DNA from: Filomicrobium insigne
GTDB lineage: Bacteria; Pseudomonadota; Alphaproteobacteria; Rhizobiales; Hyphomicrobiaceae
Direction of reading: 5' to 3'
Length of the DNA: 64,000 nt
Assembly (NCBI RefSeq): GCF_900104305.1
Contig: NZ_FNJC01000001.1
Span: 858,543-922,542 of the forward strand
A program made the translations under genes and the position numbers. This document shows, piece by piece, positions 47,121 through 56,967 of this stretch; within the stretch, counting starts at the first letter, position 1; each line of letters begins with the position of its first letter. The notes beneath the pieces are model-generated. The model worked only from the letters and a program-made list of their open reading frames with translations, did not search any database and was not told where the DNA came from.

Positions 47121-50100
47121 ATGCACTCATTTTCGCCGAGGCGTTTTGTCGAGGCCGCGTTGCTGCTAGCGACGGTTACGGCCGCATTCCTAATCACCTT
47201 TCTTCCAGCTGCCGCTCAGGAGGCGAAGTTCGCTCATCAGCAGTTGGAGGAGGATGCGAAGCGCTACGAGTCCTATCTCGTAGAAAACTGGGCGGACAGA
47301 AACGCGAATATCAAAACACTGTTGGCGAAGGGCGGACAGGACCTCGGAAAGGATCCACGCGCAGCATCTCGCTCGTTTGCCGCAGCGGCCGGCAGCGCGC
47401 GAAGCAACAGCGCAGCTTGGCTTGGACTCGCGCGTTCATTAATCGCCATCAATCCCAATCAGCTCAATGGTTCGGAGCGCTACGATATTCCGGTCAACGC
47501 CTCCGGCGCCGCATATCGCGCCTATCAACATGCCAGCGGAAATGCGCAGAAGGCGGAAGCGCTGAGCGTACTTGCTGACACTTTGCAACGCCGCGAATTC
47601 TGGCGGCCGGCACTGGAGGCCTTGAAGGTCAGTCTCGCGCTTGCGGACAACCCAAAGGTGCGCGCAACCTATGACAAGCTGCACAGCGCGCACGGCTTCC
47701 GCATGACGGACTACTCGACACAGACGGAAACGAATTCGCCTCGTCTCTGCCTGCAGTTTTCCGAAAGCCTAGCGCGTGGTCCGGTCGAGTTCGCAGACTT
47801 TATTTCTGTCAACGGCAAGGACGCACAGGCCGTGACGCCGGAAGGCAGCCAATTGTGCATCGAGGGGCTTGCACACGGTCAGCGCTACGAAGTGCAGCTG
47901 CGTGCGGGGCTTCCCTCAGAGATTGGAGAGACGCTCGAAAAGACGATCGAAATCGCAGCGTATCTGCCGGATCGCAAACCGACTGTGCGCTTCACGGGAC
48001 GTGCCTATGTTCTCCCGGCGCGCGGTCAGCAGGGTATCCCCGTTGTCTCCGTCAACACCGACACCGTTCAGGTGGAGGTTTTCCGATTCGGCGACCGTGC
48101 TCTGGCTGGCGCTGTGATCAACGGCGACCTGCAAAGGCAGCTTTCGAGCTGGGATCTCGAAACGATCAAGTCGCAATCGGGCGAAAGCGTTTACACCGGG
48201 AATCTGACCGTCAAGCGCGACCTCAACAAGGAAGTTACAACGGCCTTCCCGGTCAATGAAGCCATCGGCACGCTTAAGCCCGGTGCCTATGTCATGACGG
48301 CACAGGCGGCAACGCCAACCTCGGACTATCAGAATACTATCGCCACGCAGTGGTTCATCGTGTCCGACCTCGGACTGACGGCGTTTTCAGGCCGCGATGG
48401 AGTGCATGCCTTTGTTCGCTCACTGAGCGAGGCACACGCGGTCAGAGAAGTCGAAGTCCGGTTGATCGCGCGCAACAACGAGGTGCTCGCCACCGCCAAG
48501 ACCGATGCGAATGGCTATGTGAAGTTCGACGGCGCGCTTGCACGCGGAGAAGGCGGCCTGCAGCCGGCTATCCTGGTCGCGCAGAATGGACTGTCCGACT
48601 ATGCCTTCCTCGATATGACGACGGCGGCATTTGATCTTTCCGATCGCGGCGTCAAGGGTCGGGAGCCATCCGGCCCCATCGACGCATTCGTCTATACGGA
48701 ACGTGGTGTCTACCGCCCCGGTGAAGACGTACACGTCGCTGCGCTTGTGCGAGACGACGAGGGCAAATCTTCCAACCTTCCTGTCACGCTGATCGTGACG
48801 CGGCCGGACGGTGTCGAACATCAGAGGCTCACGCTCGTCGATGAAGGTTCCGGCGGTCGCGCTGCATTGCTTCCGTTGTCGCACGGCGCGATGACGGGTA
48901 CTTGGCGTGCGCAAGTCCATGTCGACCCGAAGGCCGCCCCGATCGCGCAGGCCGCGTTCCTGGTCGAAGATTTCGTCCCTGAACGACTGGACATGACGCT
49001 CAGTCCAAAGTCCGCTTCGATCGGCGTCAACGATCCGGCAACGATTGCAGTCACCGGACGGTACCTCTATGGGCCGCCTGCTGCGGGTCTCAAAATGGAA
49101 GGCGATGTCATTGTCAGAACCTCCAGCTCAGGCGTGCCGGGCTATTCCGGATATCGCTTTGGCCAGTCTGATGAAGAGATTACGCCGGTACGCGAGTCCC
49201 TGAACGAAATTGCCACGACCTCGCAGAAGGGCGAAGCCGACCTCAGCATTTCCCTGCCGAAGGTCGTGAAGACGGCAAAACCTCTGGAAGCCAAGGTCCT
49301 CGTGCGGCTTGCCGAACCCGGCGGACGCACGATCGAACGGCAGGTTACGTTGCCGGTCGATCTCGGATTGGAGCGCATCGGCATCAAGCCGTTGTTTAAC
49401 GGAGACCGGCTCGGAGAAAGCGAAACGGCGCAATTTGACGTGCTCATGCTTGGAACCGACGGCAAGCCTGAAGCTGCTTCGGGGCTCGTATGGCAACTCA
49501 ATAAGCTGGAAACGAACTGGCAATGGTATAGCCGCGGCGGTTATTGGACGTTCGAACCCGTGACATTGACGCGCAAAGTCGCGGACGGAAAACTTGAAGT
49601 GGCTGCCGAAAAGCCGAGCCGGCTTGAGATGCCGGTCAAGTACGGCCGCTATGTCCTCGAAGTTCAATCCGCCGGTTCGGCCGAGGTCGTAAGTTCCGTC
49701 GCCTTCACGGCCGGCTGGTATTCCGGAAGCGACCGGCCTGACAGTCCTGAACAGCTCGACATCGCACTGGACAAGGAAACCTATCAACCCGGCGATACAG
49801 CAAAGCTCAGGATCGCGGCAAAGCAGGGCGGCAAGGCCTTGGTCGCAGTCCTCGGCAACCGTCTTTATGCGATGCAGGAAGTTGATGTGCCCACAGGCGG
49901 CGGCGATGTCAGCATACCGGTTGGCGACAACTGGGGGCCCGGCGCCTACGTCACGGCCATTCTTTACCGGCCGATGGACGAAGCTCTCAAGCGCATGCCA
50001 CAGCGGTCTCTTGGGTTGCAGTGGCTTGCTCTGGATCAGACCAAGCGCACGCTCAATATCGCGCTCAACGCTCCGGACAAGATTGAATCCGGCGCGACAC

Positions 50101-52412
50101 TGCGTGTCCCCATTAAGGTGTCAGGATTTTCCGCGGGAGAGACCGCGCGCCTGACTTTGGCGGCTGTCGACGTCGGCATCCTCAATCTCACGAACTACAA
50201 AGCGCCTAAGCCGCAAACGTGGTTCTATGCACAAACGCAGCTTGGCCACGACATCCGGGACTACTATGGGCGGTTGATCGACGGCATGCGGGCAGAGCGT
50301 GGCACGCTGCGTTCGGGCGGCGATGCGGATGCCGGCATGCAGATGCAGGGCAGTCCCCCGGTTGAAGCCACTGTCGCAAAGTTCTCCGGCATTGTGGAAG
50401 TCTCCAGCGATGGTTCAGCGGAAGTAGAATTCGACCTTCCTGAGTTCAACGGCAGCGTTCGTCTCATGGCCGTCGCGTGGAGTGACAGCAGTGTCGGTTC
50501 GGCGACGATGGATGTAATTGTACGTGATCCAGTGGCCCTGACCGTGGCAGGCCCGCGTTTCTTGACACTCGGCGACAAGGCCCAGCTCGCTCTGGACGTC
50601 CACAACGTCGAGGGACCGGAGGCCACCTATGTCGTAAACGTTGCGCATGAGGTGACGGCCGGTGCCCAGGTTTCTCTTATTCAACGCGATGTGGCGTTGA
50701 AGACCGAGGAACGGCGAAGCGAAAGGTTGTCGCTTGAGCCAAAGTCCGTGGGACTCCAGACCTACCATGTGAACATCACAGGGCCCGACGGTATCGACGT
50801 GGCCAGAACTCTGACGTTCGACGTTAAGGCCCCTGCAGGTGATATCAAACGGACTACGATCGCCAGCATCAAGGCCAACGGCGGAAGCCTTTCTCTATCG
50901 GCCGACTTGCTACACGATCTCATTCCCGATCGTAGCGAGATCAACCTCTCGGTTGGCCCCGCGGCCCGGTTCGACGTCCCCGGCCTTTTGGCACAGCTTG
51001 ACCGGTATCCCTATGGGTGCGCCGAGCAAACGGTGAGCCGCGCATTGCCGCTGGTCTATGCCAGTGCAGTGGCCCAGCGCAGCGGCGTGAAGATCGAAGC
51101 AGATCTTTCCGACCGAGTGCAGAAGGCTATCGATCGCGTGTTTGAAATGCAGGACGCTTCAGGCGCGTTCGGCGCATGGGGACCGGGCAACACGAACATG
51201 TGGCTGACGAGCTTCGTCACAGACTTCCTGACGCGCGCCAAGGAGGCCGGACACAAAGTCCGCGAACCTGGCTTCACACAGGCCCTCGATCGTCTCCAAA
51301 ACTTCATCGCCTATGCGCAAGACTTTGAATCAGGCGGTGAAGATCGTGCCTATGCGCTCTACGTGCTGGCGCGGAACGCCCGCGCACCTATCGGTGAACT
51401 GCGCTACTACGTCGATACGCGCCTCGACCGGTTCTCAACACCGCTCGCCAAAGCGCAGCTCGGCGCAGCCCTCGCGATGATGGGGGACAAGGAACGCAGC
51501 GGCATTGCCTTTAAAGCGGCGTATGCAGACCTAACCGGGTCGGAGGCGCAGGTGATTTCACTGCGCGATGACTATGGCTCGCGGTTGCGGGATGGGGCAG
51601 CACTCGTCGCGCTGTCTGCGGAAACAGGTATGGAGAATGAGCGTATCCCACACCTGATCGACGTCGTCGCGTCGGGCTACACCAACAGGCGGTATACCTC
51701 GACACAAGAACAGGCTTGGTTGCTTCTTGCGGTGAAAGCCCTCGGCGACGAGTCCGCTTCGGCTTCGCTGACGATCGGGGGCACTGCTCACAGCGGTCCT
51801 CTTGCACGCAAGCTGACGGCGGAAGAACTCAACACGGGATCTTTCAAGGTCACAAACGAGAGCGACGCTGATCTTGATGCCGTGATCTCGGTCGTCGGCG
51901 CATCGCTCAACGCGGAACCGGCCGTCAGCAACGGGTTCTCCATCGAACGCAGCTACTTCAAACTTGACGGAACCGCAGTCGATCTTGCCAGCGCCAACGG
52001 TGGTAAAGCATCCATCGCTCAGAATGAGCGTCTGGTCGCGGTGGTGAAGATGACGGCCGACAATGCCGGCGGACGAGTTCTTGTTGTCGATCGCCTGCCA
52101 GCAGGTTTCGAGGTCGAGAACCCCCGGCTTGTCGCGTCGGGTAATCTTTCGAGCCTGAGCTGGTTGAAAAGCGACGTCTCGCCAGAACACACCGAGTTCC
52201 GGGATGACCGCGTCGTCGCCGCCTTTAACCTCTTCGGACAGAGCCGCAGCGATCTGAAAGCTGCTGGGACGACAGCTACAGTTGCCTACATCGTCCGCGC
52301 TGTGACGCCGGGAGAGTTCGTTCACCCGGCCGCAACCGTCGAGGACATGTACGTCCCTGAACGGCATGCGCGGACGGAAGCAGGCACCTTGACCGTGACC
52401 TCAAAGAACTAA
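47121..52412 (+). CDS. Bacterial alpha-2-macroglobulin family protein with thioester motif
   Basis: About 1763 aa from the ATG at 47121, which starts a proper signal peptide (MHSFSPRRFVEAALLLATVT, cleavage near AAAQ) and has GAGG upstream; a GTG at 47082 is less likely. An N-terminal extension of ~200 residues is followed by MG domains (for example FVYTERGVYRPGEDVHVAAL, the MG3-like block) and the thioester motif YGCAEQ near residue 1298, with the helical thioester domain and a final receptor-like domain. Bacterial A2Ms trap proteases in the periplasm and protect the wall-synthesis machinery. The next gene encodes PbpC, the classic partner, 22 bp away. Whether it lacks a lipobox, and so is soluble, is judged only by eye. 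Confidence 0.95.
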   Translation: MHSFSPRRFVEAALLLATVTAAFLITFLPAAAQEAKFAHQQLEEDAKRYESYLVENWADRNANIKTLLAKGGQDLGKDPRAASRSFAAAAGSARSNSAAWLGLARSLIAINPNQLNGSERYDIPVNASGAAYRAYQHASGNAQKAEALSVLADTLQRREFWRPALEALKVSLALADNPKVRATYDKLHSAHGFRMTDYSTQTETNSPRLCLQFSESLARGPVEFADFISVNGKDAQAVTPEGSQLCIEGLAHGQRYEVQLRAGLPSEIGETLEKTIEIAAYLPDRKPTVRFTGRAYVLPARGQQGIPVVSVNTDTVQVEVFRFGDRALAGAVINGDLQRQLSSWDLETIKSQSGESVYTGNLTVKRDLNKEVTTAFPVNEAIGTLKPGAYVMTAQAATPTSDYQNTIATQWFIVSDLGLTAFSGRDGVHAFVRSLSEAHAVREVEVRLIARNNEVLATAKTDANGYVKFDGALARGEGGLQPAILVAQNGLSDYAFLDMTTAAFDLSDRGVKGREPSGPIDAFVYTERGVYRPGEDVHVAALVRDDEGKSSNLPVTLIVTRPDGVEHQRLTLVDEGSGGRAALLPLSHGAMTGTWRAQVHVDPKAAPIAQAAFLVEDFVPERLDMTLSPKSASIGVNDPATIAVTGRYLYGPPAAGLKMEGDVIVRTSSSGVPGYSGYRFGQSDEEITPVRESLNEIATTSQKGEADLSISLPKVVKTAKPLEAKVLVRLAEPGGRTIERQVTLPVDLGLERIGIKPLFNGDRLGESETAQFDVLMLGTDGKPEAASGLVWQLNKLETNWQWYSRGGYWTFEPVTLTRKVADGKLEVAAEKPSRLEMPVKYGRYVLEVQSAGSAEVVSSVAFTAGWYSGSDRPDSPEQLDIALDKETYQPGDTAKLRIAAKQGGKALVAVLGNRLYAMQEVDVPTGGGDVSIPVGDNWGPGAYVTAILYRPMDEALKRMPQRSLGLQWLALDQTKRTLNIALNAPDKIESGATLRVPIKVSGFSAGETARLTLAAVDVGILNLTNYKAPKPQTWFYAQTQLGHDIRDYYGRLIDGMRAERGTLRSGGDADAGMQMQGSPPVEATVAKFSGIVEVSSDGSAEVEFDLPEFNGSVRLMAVAWSDSSVGSATMDVIVRDPVALTVAGPRFLTLGDKAQLALDVHNVEGPEATYVVNVAHEVTAGAQVSLIQRDVALKTEERRSERLSLEPKSVGLQTYHVNITGPDGIDVARTLTFDVKAPAGDIKRTTIASIKANGGSLSLSADLLHDLIPDRSEINLSVGPAARFDVPGLLAQLDRYPYGCAEQTVSRALPLVYASAVAQRSGVKIEADLSDRVQKAIDRVFEMQDASGAFGAWGPGNTNMWLTSFVTDFLTRAKEAGHKVREPGFTQALDRLQNFIAYAQDFESGGEDRAYALYVLARNARAPIGELRYYVDTRLDRFSTPLAKAQLGAALAMMGDKERSGIAFKAAYADLTGSEAQVISLRDDYGSRLRDGAALVALSAETGMENERIPHLIDVVASGYTNRRYTSTQEQAWLLLAVKALGDESASASLTIGGTAHSGPLARKLTAEELNTGSFKVTNESDADLDAVISVVGASLNAEPAVSNGFSIERSYFKLDGTAVDLASANGGKASIAQNERLVAVVKMTADNAGGRVLVVDRLPAGFEVENPRLVASGNLSSLSWLKSDVSPEHTEFRDDRVVAAFNLFGQSRSDLKAAGTTATVAYIVRAVTPGEFVHPAATVEDMYVPERHARTEAGTLTVTSKN

Positions 52413-52434
52413 GTGAGAGCCTGAGGATACGTCT

Positions 52435-54555
52435 ATGAGCCGGGCTCGACCCTTCCTAAAGATCGCGGCAGCAGGAGCTGCCGCGATCATCCTTGCCGGA
52501 CTTTCCGCCGTGGCGGCATTCGAGATCGCGATTGCTCGGCTCGATCCACCGCCGCTTCAGGTTGCCGATCAACTCTCGGTCACGGTGCTTGACCGGGAAG
52601 ATCGACTGCTTCGCGCGTTCACCACTGAAGATCACCGCTGGCGTCTCCCCATCACACATACCCAGGTGGACCAGCGTTATCTGAAACTTCTGTTCGCCTT
52701 CGAGGACCGTCGGTTCTGGACGCATGGCGGTGTCGATATGTATGCCGCCGGGCGGGCTGCGTTACAGCTCGTCCACAATCAACGGATTGTGTCCGGGGCT
52801 TCAACGCTCACCATGCAAGTCGCGCGACTTCTCGACCGACGTCATGAACGCACCGCCGCGGGAAAGTTCTCGCAAATCCTGCGCGCGGTTCAGCTAGAGC
52901 GTCAGCTCAGCAAAGGGCAAATCCTCGACATCTATCTAAGGTTGGCCCCCTTCGGCGGAAACATCGAGGGTGTGCGTGCGGCTTCCCTCGCCTATTTCGG
53001 ACGTGAGCCAAATCGCCTGTCGCTGTCGCAAGCTGCGCTGCTCGTGGCGCTTCCACAATCGCCGGAGACGCGACGACCTGACCGGAACTGGAAGGCGGCA
53101 CGCATTGCACGAAACCGGGTGCTTCAACGCGGCGTCGCGGCTGGCGTCATTTCGCGTGCGGAAGCCGAATACGCCATGGCCGATGTGGTGCCGCACTTGC
53201 GTCGTTCGTTTCCTATGCTGGCGCCGCATCTGGCTGAAGCCGAACTGGTCGCTCATCCGGATCGCACCGTTCATCATCTGACCATTGACCGAAACGTCCA
53301 GGCCGCTCTTCAGACGTTGGCCACGCAGCACGCAGGCGCGCTCGGCCCTAAACTTTCAACGGCCGTGATTGCCGTAGATCACACAACGGGTGAGATCCTC
53401 GCACAGGTCGGGTCAGCGAGTTACTTCGACGGTGAGCGATTTGGTGCGGTCGACATGACGCGCGCTATCCGATCACCAGGATCGACACTGAAGCCGCTCG
53501 TTTACGGTCTCGGGTTCGAGGCCGGACTCGCGCATCCTGAGACGTTGATTGAGGACCGTCCCACGCGGTTCGGTTCCTACCGGCCAGAAAACTTCGACGA
53601 TTCATACCATGGCACCGTCACGATTCGGGAAGCGCTAGGGCACTCCCTCAACGTACCGGCTGTCGCGATGCTCGATGCTGTGGGACCTGATCGGCTCGTC
53701 GGCCGTCTTAAAAGGTTCGGACTCACCCCGGTTCTGCCTGATGACGCGCACCCAAGCCTCGCTATTGCCCTCGGCGGCCTCGGACTGACGCTTGAGGATC
53801 TGGCGGGTCTTTATACGGGGTTGGCCAACGGTGGCCGTTACGTCGCGCTCACCCATTTGCGCGGAGACGCACAACAGCGCCACCTCACCGGCGCCGTCGC
53901 AGATGATGGAAAGCGCCGCCTCATGTCGCCAGTGGCGGCATGGTATGTGGGGGACATCCTAAAAGATGCGCCGCCGCCGGCCAATACGCGCGGCGGACGT
54001 ATCGCCTATAAAACGGGGACGTCTTATGGCTACCGTGACGCGTTGGCGATTGGCTATGACGGCCGCTATGTCATCGCGGTCTGGGTTGGACGACCTGATG
54101 CGACCTCAACGCCGGGCTTGACCGGACGCACAGCCGCGGCACCCATCCTTTTTGATGCCTTCTCACGTCTGGAAGAACAGCGCGTGCCGCTCGCTCCAGC
54201 ACCTGCCGGCGTACTCAGGGTTTCGGGCGCCGAGTTGCCGCCTCCCCTAAAGCGTTTCGGTCGCGAAGCGACAGAAGCCAGCTCAGGGGGATTCCTGCAG
54301 CAGCCCGTCGTTATCGCGTTTCCACCCGACCGCTCCGAACTCGAAGTCGGAGCAGGTCAACAGCCCGCTGAGCCTCTACTTCTGAAAGCGGAGGGCGGCC
54401 AATTGCCGCTCACCTGGCTTGTGGATGGACGCCCTCTGGATTCTTCGCCACACCGGCGCGAGGTCCTGTGGCAGCCTAATGGTCCTGGTTTCGCAAAGGT
54501 TTCCGTGATTGACGCGGAGGGTCGTGTCGATCGTGTCACGGTCCGCTTACAATAA
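52435..54555 (+). CDS. pbpC: Penicillin-binding protein 1C
   Basis: A 706-aa protein with an N-terminal signal anchor (AGAAAIILAGLSAVAAFEIA). Transglycosylase domain: FAFEDRRFWTHGGVDMYAAG (ED and HxGxD box) and SGASTLTMQVARLL. Transpeptidase domain: SPGSTLKPLVYG (SxxK), SLNVPA (SxN) and KTGTSYGYRDA. The C-terminal ~90 residues are the PBP1C-specific domain (PLLLKAEGGQLPLTWLVDG). It repairs or extends peptidoglycan with the A2M protein upstream; the two genes are a conserved pair in proteobacteria. Confidence 0.96.
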   Translation: MSRARPFLKIAAAGAAAIILAGLSAVAAFEIAIARLDPPPLQVADQLSVTVLDREDRLLRAFTTEDHRWRLPITHTQVDQRYLKLLFAFEDRRFWTHGGVDMYAAGRAALQLVHNQRIVSGASTLTMQVARLLDRRHERTAAGKFSQILRAVQLERQLSKGQILDIYLRLAPFGGNIEGVRAASLAYFGREPNRLSLSQAALLVALPQSPETRRPDRNWKAARIARNRVLQRGVAAGVISRAEAEYAMADVVPHLRRSFPMLAPHLAEAELVAHPDRTVHHLTIDRNVQAALQTLATQHAGALGPKLSTAVIAVDHTTGEILAQVGSASYFDGERFGAVDMTRAIRSPGSTLKPLVYGLGFEAGLAHPETLIEDRPTRFGSYRPENFDDSYHGTVTIREALGHSLNVPAVAMLDAVGPDRLVGRLKRFGLTPVLPDDAHPSLAIALGGLGLTLEDLAGLYTGLANGGRYVALTHLRGDAQQRHLTGAVADDGKRRLMSPVAAWYVGDILKDAPPPANTRGGRIAYKTGTSYGYRDALAIGYDGRYVIAVWVGRPDATSTPGLTGRTAAAPILFDAFSRLEEQRVPLAPAPAGVLRVSGAELPPPLKRFGREATEASSGGFLQQPVVIAFPPDRSELEVGAGQQPAEPLLLKAEGGQLPLTWLVDGRPLDSSPHRREVLWQPNGPGFAKVSVIDAEGRVDRVTVRLQ

Positions 54556-54710
54556 AACCCTAAATCCTACCCCACGCCATGCCTGCCGCTCTGATCGGCT
54601 CGGTGTGGCACTGCTTGGTCAGCGGGCTTATTGTCACGATAAATCCCGCCCGCGATAGACGCGTAGAAAAAATTCATGCGTGGGCAGGCGGAATAGCAGG
54701 CGGGGGAACG

Positions 54711-55826
54711 ATGAGCGTACTCTTAAATCTGTGGGCTCGGTGGTGGATGATGGCGGTCGGGATAATGCTTCTCGGCCTACTCTTCCTGGCCGGGCCAATG
54801 GGTTGGGATGCGCCAAGTCGCAAACCTGCAGCGTTGCCTGCCTTAGCGGCGCAACTTCATGGTACAACCGTGTCCGGGATATCATCCGGCGCCTATATGG
54901 CGGGACAGTTTCAGCTCGCCCACGCGGATATCGTCAGTGGGGCCGGCATTATAGCCGGCGGGCCCTATGCTTGTGCTGAAAGTGCCTTCGCAGGCGTTGT
55001 ACCCGATAGCGGAACCGTTTTTCTAAATGCTTCCCGCGCAGTGAATGGCTGCATGCTCAATGCGCTCGCTATGTGGGGCATCCCTGATCCGGCTCTTCTT
55101 GCCGGCAAGGCGCGCACCTTCTCTAACGAAAACAAAATCGGCGCGATTGCAGACGTCACAACGGATCGCCTCTACCTCTTTTCAGGCCAGGAGGACACAG
55201 TGGTGAAGCCGCCCATCGTAGCGGCTGCGGTGGCCTTCTATCGAAATCTTGGCGTTCCTGACGGGAACATTCTTTATGTCAGTGATGTGCCTGCGGGGCA
55301 TGCGTTCGTCACTACCGATTCCGGCGGCGAATGTTCGGTGTCGCGCTCTCCGTACATCACGGATTGCGACTACGACCAAGCCGGGGTCATGCTCAAACAG
55401 CTTCTCGGTCAGCTGGCCCCGCCGCAGGAGCAGCTTGCAGGTCGGTTCCTCGAATTCGATCAGGACCCCTTTACCGAGAATATTTATGATCATGGTATGG
55501 GGCCATCCGGTGTCGTGTTCATTCCGGACTCGTGCCGCGACGAGGCCGGATGCCGGTTGCATGTCGCTTTTCACGGCTGCCTGCAAAATAGAGCTGCTGT
55601 CGGCGATGCCTTCATAAAGGAGAGCGGCCTTGCACGTTGGGCCGCGTCCAACCGGCTTATCGTTCTGTTTCCTGAAGTCAGTACCGGTGCGCTTAATCCC
55701 CAGGGCTGTTGGGATTGGTGGGGCTATACCGGTCGTCAATACCTGACCCGGGACGCCGCCCAGATCCGTGCTGTTCGAGCCATGCTAGACCGGCTGGCCG
55801 GGCCTGCAGCAAGTGCGTCTTTGTAG
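54711..55826 (+). CDS. Poly(3-hydroxybutyrate) depolymerase-like hydrolase (secreted or membrane-anchored)
   Basis: About 371 aa from the ATG at 54711 (GGGGGA 3 nt upstream); the frame opens at 54579. A hydrophobic N-terminal segment (MMAVGIMLLGLLFLAG) gives export or anchoring. The alpha/beta-hydrolase nucleophile motif is GISSGAYMA, followed by VSGAGIIAGGPYAC, a DTVV Asp loop, VPAGHAF and the C-terminal LHVAFHGCLQN, the pattern of periplasmic PhaZ-type depolymerases (R. rubrum PhaZ1 group). It may hydrolyse short-chain polyhydroxyalkanoate, a polymer these methylotrophs make. Six or more Cys suggest disulfides. The specific substrate is inferred. Confidence 0.82.
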   Translation: MSVLLNLWARWWMMAVGIMLLGLLFLAGPMGWDAPSRKPAALPALAAQLHGTTVSGISSGAYMAGQFQLAHADIVSGAGIIAGGPYACAESAFAGVVPDSGTVFLNASRAVNGCMLNALAMWGIPDPALLAGKARTFSNENKIGAIADVTTDRLYLFSGQEDTVVKPPIVAAAVAFYRNLGVPDGNILYVSDVPAGHAFVTTDSGGECSVSRSPYITDCDYDQAGVMLKQLLGQLAPPQEQLAGRFLEFDQDPFTENIYDHGMGPSGVVFIPDSCRDEAGCRLHVAFHGCLQNRAAVGDAFIKESGLARWAASNRLIVLFPEVSTGALNPQGCWDWWGYTGRQYLTRDAAQIRAVRAMLDRLAGPAASASL

Positions 55827-55939
55827 TTGACGCAGATCAATGCGACGAACGGCGTGGTTACGGTTTTGTGCCCACGGGCACTAGAAGAAGACAACCGTCA
55901 TCTGCCGGCCATTTCTCTGGCATCGTCGTGGCGTGACGG

Positions 55940-56947
55940 ATGGGCTCGATTTGGGGGATACACGCTTTGCCGAATACCTACCGCCTTTCCGAGTTGGTGT
56001 GGCCTCGGCCTGCGGCCCCCAGCGCAGCAAGCGGCTGGTTTGAGACGGGGTCACGCGCTCTGGCGATCCTGGCTCTCGCGGTATGGGTCGGCGCGGGTGT
56101 CTGGCAATCAGATGCGGGCGAACCTGAGCGCGTCGCAAGCGATACTCCGCAAGCTGCCACGCCAAAGACCAAAAGCTCCGCACCGACAGCGGAATACATG
56201 GTCGCCGCCTATGGCGGGATGCCATACACCTACGACAGTCAGGTAAATCTCAAGAAAGCTGGCCGGCACGACTTCAGCGCCGAGCCTGTCGCATGGCGCG
56301 GCGAACCGTTCATCGACCCGATCTACTACGGTGTTCGCGTGCTGCGTTGGTTCGGCGAAGGGCGGACGGGCACCATGCTGGACTTCACGCACTCGAAGAC
56401 AATCGCGGAACTCCAGAACGATGCAAAATTCAAAGGGCTTCTGAACGGTAGCCAAGCACCAGAAGTCGCGAAATTGAACGACGTCTTCAAGCGGCTGGAG
56501 TTCAGCCACGGCCACAACATGTTGACGCTGAATGGCCTGCTTCGGCTGGCGAACTTGCACCCGCGTCTGTCGCCCTACGTCGGCCTCGGCGCCGGTATCA
56601 ATCTGCCGCACACTGAAATTCAGTTGCAGTCAGACAAGCGTCGCACCTACGAATATCAGTTCACAGGTCCCGTGGTTCAGGCACTCGTCGGACTCGAATT
56701 CCGGCTGCCGAGGATGAGCTATTTTCTAGAGTATAAGTTCTCATTCGCGAGCTATGACGTGCCTCTGACGGGGCTTGATGGCACTAAGATCGGGTTGTTT
56801 GCAGATCTATACCGGCAAGCCATGCGGTGGTTCTCAGGCGAAGAGCCGGCGCAGGGCCGCTTAACAACTGAGCTTGCCAGCCATCAGGTCATCGGTGGCC
56901 TCGGCGTACGGTTCGCGGTGCGGCCTGCCGCAGCAGCTACCCCTTAA
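55940..56947 (+). CDS. Outer-membrane beta-barrel protein, lipid A oxidase (LpxQ)-like
   Basis: A 335-aa protein. After a polar start there is a hydrophobic segment (ALAILALAVWVGAGVW), then a beta-rich domain with alternating aromatic residues: AAYGGMPYTYDSQVNLKKAG, DPIYYGVRVLRWF, TMLDFTHSKTIAEL, SPYVGLGAGINLPH, YFLEYKFSFASYDV, GGLGVRFAV at the end. This matches the type annotated as lipid A oxidase in rhizobia (RlLpxQ), an outer-membrane enzyme that oxidises the proximal glucosamine of lipid A. The family name comes from memory of sequence style; catalytic residues are not assigned. It is convergent with the LysR gene. Confidence 0.65.
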   Translation: MGSIWGIHALPNTYRLSELVWPRPAAPSAASGWFETGSRALAILALAVWVGAGVWQSDAGEPERVASDTPQAATPKTKSSAPTAEYMVAAYGGMPYTYDSQVNLKKAGRHDFSAEPVAWRGEPFIDPIYYGVRVLRWFGEGRTGTMLDFTHSKTIAELQNDAKFKGLLNGSQAPEVAKLNDVFKRLEFSHGHNMLTLNGLLRLANLHPRLSPYVGLGAGINLPHTEIQLQSDKRRTYEYQFTGPVVQALVGLEFRLPRMSYFLEYKFSFASYDVPLTGLDGTKIGLFADLYRQAMRWFSGEEPAQGRLTTELASHQVIGGLGVRFAVRPAAAATP

Positions 56948-56967
56948 ATGGTGTCACTCATGACATA